Below, piece after piece: positions 57,502-64,000 of a stretch of DNA of 64,000 nt. This DNA comes from Excoecaria cochinchinensis. Taxonomy: Eukaryota > Streptophyta > Magnoliopsida > Malpighiales > Euphorbiaceae. A program made the translations under genes and the position numbers. Position 1 is the stretch's first letter; the number at the start of each line of letters is the position of its first letter. Location: the NCBI GenBank assembly GCA_947683425.1, contig CANTUQ010000073.1, forward strand, positions 14,365,001-14,429,000, written 5' to 3'. Below the pieces are notes generated by a model. That model was given only the letters and a program-made list of their open reading frames with translations. It had not been told where the DNA came from and did not search any database.

Positions 57502-58960
57502 TTTTAATGAAAATGTTAATGTTTCTGATTACATCAATGAGATGAATAACTTTGCTTACTTGTGTGATGTTTTTGATGATTTTATTTCTCATGATCATAA
57601 GCATGATGCATTCATTTTTGACATTAACTCAACTAGCATAAATGCATTTAATCTTAGAACTTTGGAGAATCCAAAGGAAATTTTGATAGCATCAGATATA
57701 ACTCCTGAGGAGAGGCTAAAATTTGAGAGAATATTGAAAAAATATGAAAAAGTCTTTGCCTGGACCTACGAGGACATGCCGGGGATTGATCGAGATATAG
57801 CCGAACATGCCATTCCAACTTACCCAGAAAGTAAACAGGTCAAGCAAAAGCTCAGAAGGCTTAGGCCAGAATGGGCTCAGAAGGTGAAAGAGGAGATCCA
57901 TAAGCAGATTGAGGCTAAGTTTCTACTGGAGGTTAAATACCCAACGTGGCTGGCTAATGTGGTTCCTATGGCTAAAAAGGATGGAAAAGTTCGAGTATGT
58001 GTGGACTATCGGGACATGAACAAAGCCTGCCCGAAAGATGATTTTCCTCTGCCTCATATTGATGTGTTGGTAGATAGTGCCGCTGCTTACATGATGCATA
58101 GCTTCGTAGATGGGTACGCAGGGTACAATCAAATCCTTAACAAGATAATGGATCGGATTAAGAGAGCCTTCATCACCGAATGGAGTACATTTGCTTACCG
58201 GGTTATGCCTTTCGGACTAAAGAACGCAGGAGCGACCTATCAGAGGATGGCCACCAGAGTTCTCAATGATTTGATCCACAAGGAAGTGGAGGTATATGTT
58301 GACGACATGATGATCAAGTCAGCTACTAGAGAAGGTCACTTCGAGGCTTTGGAAAAGTTCTTTAAAAGGATTAATAAGTAATAATCTACGCCTCAATCCC
58401 AAGAAGTGCATTTTTGGAGTTACCTCGGGTAAGCTGTTAGGCCATGTGGTAAGTCAGAGAGGAATTGAAGTGGATCCTGACAAGGTTAGGGCCATCAGAG
58501 AGATGCCAGTGCCTCAGAAAGAGAAAGAGGTTAGAAGTTTCTTGGGAAAACTTCAGTACATCAGTCGGTTTATTGCCAAGTTGGCTTCAGTATGTGAGCC
58601 CATCTTCAAGCTTCTTAGGGAGAATCAGCCGGTGGTGTGGAATAATGATTGTCAATTGGCTTTTAATACTATTAAGGATTATCTCCTGAATCCTCCAGTT
58701 TTAAGACCACCACGGCATGCCAAGCCACTAATCTTGTATCTGGCAATAGAAGATAATTCAGTGGGTGCCATGATGGCCCAGGAGGATGATTTTGGGGTAG
58801 AGTTTGCTGTCTACTATCTTAGCAAGAAATTCTTGACATTTGAAGCCAAATATGTGGAAGTGGAAAAGATTTGCTTAGCAGTTATTTGGGCTTCTAAGAA
58901 GTGCGGCACTACTTTCATTCCTTCAGTGTACAAGCGGTTGCCAAGCATAACCCGCTGAGG
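57502..58960 (+). pseudogene. T8 reverse transcriptase with RT-linked RNase H
   Basis: The pre-RT linker (FAYLCDVFDDFISHDHKHDA), then RT: WLANVVPMAKKDGKVRVCVD, DMNKACPKDDFPLPHID, FVDGYAGYNQI, FAYRVMPFGLKNAGATYQRM, and an intact YVDD (58295-58306). A one-base insertion near 58382 (NKYN region) shifts the frame. The continuation has FLGKLQYISRFIAKLASVCE, ILYLAIEDNSVGAMMAQEDD and FAVYYLSKKF. A second shift near 58897 precedes HSFSVQAVAKHNPLRYLQE. Catalytic residues are preserved, unlike in T6. Confidence 0.9.
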
Positions 58961-59620
58961 TACCTTCAGGAAGTGCCCTCTCTGCTGGGAAAGATGGGAA
59001 GATGGTTACTATTGTTGCAGGAGTTCAATATCGAATACATCACCAAGAAAACCATTAAAGGAAGAGCTGTAGATGAGTTCTTGGTTGAGCATCCTATTGA
59101 GGGAGACCAATTTGAATACAATTTCCCAGATGAAGATGTCATGGCCATAGCAGTACAAGGGTGGCAATTGTTCTTTGATGGGGCAGTTAACAGTAAAGGG
59201 GCAGGAGCAGGGATCATTCTTATGACCCCGGATGGTGAAAAGCTGCCATTAGCCAAAAAGTTGAGGTACAAAGCGACCAATAGTGAAGCAGAATATGAAG
59301 CTTACATCTTCGGATTGGAAGCATTGCTGGCTCTGGGGGCAAAGACCGCAGAAGTCTTCGGAGATTCTTCATTAGTAATTCATCATATCAGAGGGGAATG
59401 GTCAGTTAAGGATGAAAGGCTGTTACTTTACGTGAAGCATTTGAGAATGTTGAGTAGCCAGTTTGAGACTTGCACTTTTCACTTCACCCCCATGGATGAA
59501 AATCAATTAGCTGATGCTCTCACGACATTGGTGTCCATGTGGGATAATCCAACAGGGGTTACTATGAAACCCGTGCTAATCTCTAGCTCGAAAAAGCCTT
59601 GCTTTGAAGCTGAGCAGGTG
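58961..59620 (+). pseudogene. T8 archaeal-type RNase H
   Basis: Lies within an open frame of 444 codons (58901-60235) that also holds the RNase H connection and the first half of integrase. Motifs: LFFDGAVNSKGAGAGIILM, NSEAEYEAYIFGLEALLALG, GDSSLVIHHIRGEWSVKDER, MDENQLADALTTLVSMWDN. All acidic catalytic positions are present. It is the better preserved of the three copies in the window. Confidence 0.9.
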
Positions 59621-60890
59621 ATGGATTTAGGGGCCACTGATGGAAACCCTTGGTACTACGACATTCAGAATTATTTGGAACAGTCAGTTTTTCCAGAAGA
59701 AGCCACTGAGAAAGACCAAAGGATGATTCGAAAGTTGTCCACTCAGTTCATCAGTGTAAATGGCACTTTGTATAAGAGACAAGTCGATGGTATCCAGTTA
59801 AGATGTTTGGCGGAGAAAGAAGCTGAAAAGGTTATGGAAGAGGTTCATGCCGGAGTCTGCGGAGCTCACATGAATGGCTTAGCCTTAGCGAAGAAGATCA
59901 TGCGCCAAGGATTCTATTGGCTCACAATAGATACAGATTGTTCAAAATATGTGAAGCAATGCCAGTTATGCCAGCAGTACGCGAATTTAAGGCATGTCCC
60001 AGTTTCAGAGCTACATAATTTGACATCTCCATGGCCATTTGCAGCTTGGGGGATAGATATCATAGGTGAGATACGTCCTACAGCTTCTAATGGGCACAGG
60101 TTCATCGTAGTTGCCATTGATTATTTCACTAAGTGGGTCGAAGCTGAATCTTTCAAGAAGATTGATGCTAGGGATATGGCTAAGTTCATCGAGCGAAATT
60201 TGATATGCAGATATCCCACACCATATTGTATCTGATAATGGGGTGCAATTCTTAGCAGAAACTAAATAGATGCTTCAGAGGTATGGAATCCAGCATCATA
60301 AGTCTTCTCCTTACCGTCCTCAAGCTAACGGTGTGGTTGAAGCGGCGAACAAGAATGTGAAAAGAATATTGTCCAAGATTGTTCAGAGCTATAAAGATTG
60401 GGCGAAAAAGCTGCCTTTTGCACTCTGGGGTTATAGAACCACAGTCAAAACCTCTACGGTAGCAACACCGTTCTCCCTGGTATACGGAATCGAAGCGGTT
60501 CTGCCGGTTGAAATTGAGCTGAAATCTTTAAGGGTAGTCATGGAAGCCGAGATTCCAGAGACAGAATGGGCACAACAGCGATTGTTGCAGTTGAATCTGT
60601 TGGATGAAGATCAGTTGAGAGCCTATTATCACAATTAGGTTTATCAGAAGAGACTAGCTCGGTCCTTTGGTAAGAAGGTACGAAAGCACCTGCTGAAAGA
60701 AGGGGATTTGGTCTTTAAGATGATGAGGCCGGGAGTGCAAGACATATGAGGAAAATTCAGACCAACCTGGGAAGGTCCGTTCATTGTGAAAAAGTTGCTA
60801 ACAAAAGGAGCGGCAATCTTGGCAGACAGCGATGGGAATGAGTTTAAAGACCCGGTTAATGTCGATAGACTAAAAAGGTTCCATGGCTGA
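59621..60890 (+). pseudogene. T8 integrase
   Basis: HHCC zinc domain complete (HAGVCGAH and KQCQLCQQ). Core: WGIDIIGEI, then a small deletion near 60211 that shifts the frame before the second aspartate (ISDNGVQF-like), TAG 60266-60268 (CAG in T6), QANGVVEAANKNVKRI with the catalytic Glu, TAG 60636-60638 (CAG in T6), and TGA near 60748 (CGA in T6). The C-terminus ends DPVNVDRLKRFHG and TGA at 60888-60890. Confidence 0.88.
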
Positions 60891-62019
60891 AGACCAAAGA
60901 AATGAAAAGAAGAGAATAAATGCCCCGCAGGTTGAAAACTGAAAAAAGGCAGCCTTGTTAAAATTGGGCGCCCTGTCAGGATGAAAACCGAAAAAAGGCA
61001 TCTTGGGCAAAAATTAAGGGCCAAGAGAAAATGTTCAATCGAGAAAACCCAAGAGGGCCGATTGATAACAGGAGTTTGATGCTTACAAGATCTATTTCGA
61101 GATTAGGTGTAGTCTTGTGCTTTTGAATTCTTGTTAAATAAGGATCATGTATGATGAAATCATATAGAAATGTACTCAATTTTGCAATGAATAAAAGAAT
61201 TCAGTTTACATTTTCATTGTTCTTTTAGTTCTGTCTTAAAAAGAAACTTATCATCTATTTATCTAATGACTATTGTCTACTCATTTTATCTGAAGATATC
61301 TAAGCAGATGTGTGCTGATCACCCATAAGGGAATAATAGCTTTCTCTTGCAGTTAAAAAAATAAAAAAAATAAAAAAATAAAAAAGAAGAGGCCATTAGA
61401 GATGAAAACCGTAATTGGCTCTCTAAGCAAAAGTTAGGCCAAAGGGCAGGGTGAAAACCTGGAGACAGGCAGTCTGCCCTACAAAAAAACAAAAAATAAT
61501 AAAAAATAAAAAGCCGCTGGTTTGGGTTGGGTCCATGCCAGGCAAAAATTAGGCAAAGGGTTATGTGAAAATCCCCAAAGGGATGCATTTCCCACAAAGA
61601 AAAGCTAGTGTGAAAATCCACAAGGGACGCACTACCTTTAAAACAATGCCTGGAGTGACAAGGCGATATACTTCGAATGATCTTCTTTTCAGCTAGATAA
61701 GGCATAATTCAGGACATGAGTCAGAATCCTTGGCATATGGTCATCGACCGAGGGGCAAAGATGCACTGGATGTCTCTTTCAGGAACTCATTGGGGACGGA
61801 ATCCCTAAGGCCAAGATGACAATCCTGTTCATTCTAGGGGCATGGTGGAGCAACCAAGCTATATCCTCAGCACACCCCGGGCCACCTAGGGCATGGTCTA
61901 TACATTCTTGCAAGCATTCGCATCTCATATCATACAGATGTTTTCTTGTATGTATTTTTGTGCACATAATTTTGCAGGAAATATCTAAAAGAAGACAGTC
62001 ACCATTCGAAGATGGAATC
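60891..62019 (+). mobile_element. T8 3' non-coding region with conserved module
   Basis: No gene. It starts with the GAAGAGAATAAATGCC and GGATGAAAACCGAAAAAAGG motifs, then spacer, an A-rich run at 61355-61390, the conserved module (61391-61635), and a segment almost the same as T6 up to the tandem array. Confidence 0.82.
61391..61635 (+). other. Conserved non-coding 3' module (T8 copy)
   Basis: GGCCATTAGAGATGAAAACC to GGGACGCACTACC. Motif order is as in the other four copies. Confidence 0.87.
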
Positions 62020-62620
62020 CTGCACTTTTGGTAGTCTTGTCAGTGACTCGGTGCAGTGCACTTTTGGTAGTCTGTAGCAGACTCGGTGCAGCTCAAAATA
62101 GCAAGTTTCGCGTTTCGTAGTCTTGTCAGCGACTCGACGCATCATAATCAGAAGAAGGAACAGTGCACTTTTGGTAGCTTTGGTAGTGGCTCGGTGTAGT
62201 TCTTTCGTGCACTTTTGGTAGTCTTGGTAGTGACTCGGTGCATCTCTCTTGTGCGTTTTTAGTAGCCTTGTCAGTGGCTCGACGCATCACCGTCTTAGGA
62301 TGGAACTCTGTACGTTTAGTAGTCTTATCAGCGACTCCGTGCAGCGCACTTTTTGTAGCCTTGTCAGCGGCTCGGTGCATTTTTCGTTCTGCGCTTTTAG
62401 TAGTCTTGGTAGTGGCTCGGTGCATCGCTATCTATAGATAGCACCTGTACGTTTAGTAGTCTTGTCAGCGGCTCCGTGCAGCGCACTTTTAGTAGCCTTG
62501 TCAGCGGCTCGGTGCGATTTATGTTTCGCGTTTTGTAGTCTTGGTAGCGACTCGGCGCATCACCGTCTTAGGATGGTTCCTTGGCACTTTGTAGTTTTGT
62601 CAGCGACTCAGTGCAACTCA
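62020..62620 (+). repeat. T8 3'-region tandem array (same type as T6)
   Basis: About 17 units around GTAGTCTTGTCAGCGACTCG and TAGCCTTGTCAGCGGCTCGG, unit by unit alignable with 43190-43770 in T6. Confidence 0.93.
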
Positions 62621-62754
62621 AGAGGATGAATCATAGCACTGTTCTCGAGGGAGCAGCGGGAAGGAGGCAGCCTCAGGTACGCGCTTCTTTCCTTTTCCTG
62701 AATTTTGGCTCACCCAGGCACCCACACACTAGCCTCCCCAAAATTGGGGGCAAC
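62621..62754 (+). mobile_element. T8 3' tail with polypurine tract
   Basis: CTCAGGTACGCGCTTCTTTC, a short spacer and CCCCAAAATTGGGGGCAAC directly before TGTAGACACC. Confidence 0.82.
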
Positions 62755-63906
62755 TGTAGACACCGGGTCCCGAGTAGCTAAGATCAGGATTACCCAATGA
62801 TGAAATTAAGTGTGCCGATCTATAGGCGAAAAGAATGAAGATGGAAATGACGATTTCCTTGTCGATTTGTTGTTTTTAAAATTAAATAAAAATGTATTTC
62901 AAAAATATTTTTTTTAAGTATTTTAAAATTTATTTTGTGAGGAAAAAAAAGTGAGTTTTTAATTTTATAGGAATTTAAAATAAAAAAAGAAAAATTTCCG
63001 CGCAAGGGACGGGCTGGCCGTCGGTCGCGCCTTCGCGCGGGCAGGCCGTCGGTCGCACCGACCCTCCGCGGCCCTGTTCGTCCGTTTTGCCTATTTTGGC
63101 CTTTTTGGCCATAAATTCTTCATTTTAAATGCTTTTTAACTCATTTTTTTTGCAAAATTTAATTCAAAAAGCCTTGTATCTTCCAACCCAATAAATTCAG
63201 TGGTTTTTTGCAATTATGGGAATTAAATTAATTTAATTTCTTAATTAAAAAATCTGAATTTTAAGGAGAATAAAAAGAGTTTTTTAGTGGGAATTAGGGG
63301 GATTTTCTTTAAAAAATATTTTTTTTCTTCTTCTTTCTTCTTTCAAGAGAAAATTCTCTCAATTTCTAAAGGAAAATTTTCAGCAATTCTTAAGGCAAAA
63401 AATAACTATTTTTGTTCTTGAGAATTTTCTTATTTTAAATCAAATAATTTTCTACTTTGAGACAAACAAATTAATTGTTTGTTCTTGAGTAAAATTCATC
63501 TTTCAATATATTATTTTTCTAATCATATTCATCAAATCAAGACAAGAAATTGGATCATCTACCTTCATCTCTTCAAGATAAATTTGAGGGTAATTATTCT
63601 TGGCTCAATTTCTTAAATTAATTTTAATTTCATTCTTTTGTTTTTATTTAATTAATTAACATATAAATTCTTTTAGTTCTATCATTTTATTCTTTTCTTA
63701 TTCTTTTAATTTTATTTAATTAATCATCATGTAAATTCTTTTAGATCTATTATTTAATTGTTCATATTTCTTATTTTTTATTTAATTGTTCATACTATTA
63801 TTTTTTTGTTCTTATTTCTTCTTTAATTGTTCATGCTATTATTTTTGTTCATATTATTTTTATTTAATTGTTCATGTTGTTCATGTTGTTCATATTGTTC
63901 ATCTTC

Positions 63907-64000
<94 letters not shown>
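62755..64000 (+). mobile_element. T8 3' LTR, cut by the window end
   Basis: The first 1246 bp of the 3' LTR, collinear with 50950 on. Donor-like GAGGGTAA is at 63586-63593. The window ends inside an (ATT)n run (63909-64000). Confidence 0.95.

Overview
The window is a block of repetitive DNA from a land plant. I find no host gene, tRNA or rRNA in it. Almost every base can be assigned to nested LTR retrotransposons. Most belong to one Ty3/gypsy group of the Tat lineage (Ogre/Retand-like). The evidence for that assignment is: LTRs of about 2.3-3.0 kb that begin TGTAGACACCGGGTC and end GCG(C/T)GTCACA; a primer binding site TGGCGACTCCACTGGGGA that is complementary to the 3' end of plant tRNA-Arg; a gag-pro-RT-RNaseH-integrase order with a second, archaeal-type RNase H between the RT-linked RNase H and the integrase; and a long non-coding 3' region with minisatellites. 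The species cannot be named from the sequence.

Layout (T1-T8 are my labels). 1-1891 is part of an unrelated LTR on the minus strand (TGTAACA-type, Tekay/Del-like) inserted in the 3' region of T1. T1 (plus) holds 1892-3095 and 14285-17619: its 3' region, minisatellite and 3' LTR. T2 (minus, 3096-14284) is a complete element inserted in the T1 minisatellite with target duplication GCCTC. T3 (plus) is the old host of this part. Its pol gene is split into 17620-18448, 21038-21847 and 33718-about 35000 by T1, by the solo LTR T4 (18449-21037) and by the complete young element T5 (21848-33717, target duplication GTATG). T3 ends at a deletion junction with T6 (about 35001-46203), which has lost its 5' LTR. 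A 259-bp remnant X (46204-46462) separates T6 from T7 (46463-50949). T7 is interrupted by T8, which runs from 50950 past the window end and is the most complete autonomous-type copy.

Coding state. T3, T6 and T8 carry the full pol repertoire but are broken by stops and frameshifts. T6 keeps a 487-codon open frame covering the end of the archaeal-type RNase H and all of the integrase. T5 has an intact Gag frame, nearly identical LTRs and no usable pol, so it looks like a young non-autonomous element served in trans. T2 and T7 share a Gag variant in which the capsid core is missing.

The most interesting signals are non-coding. All LTRs carry an invariant GAGGGTAA followed by T-rich sequence. 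Every leader that is present ends with a branch-point-like CTAAY (TTAAC in T6), a pyrimidine tract and YAG|CC just before gag. In T2, T5 and T8 the next AUG is the Gag start. This predicts a 2.3-2.7 kb leader intron that removes the primer binding site. Paired hairpins of the form GGAC-CAAT-GTCC, with apparent compensatory changes, lie inside this predicted intron. They would therefore be present only in unspliced genomic RNA, as a packaging signal would be.
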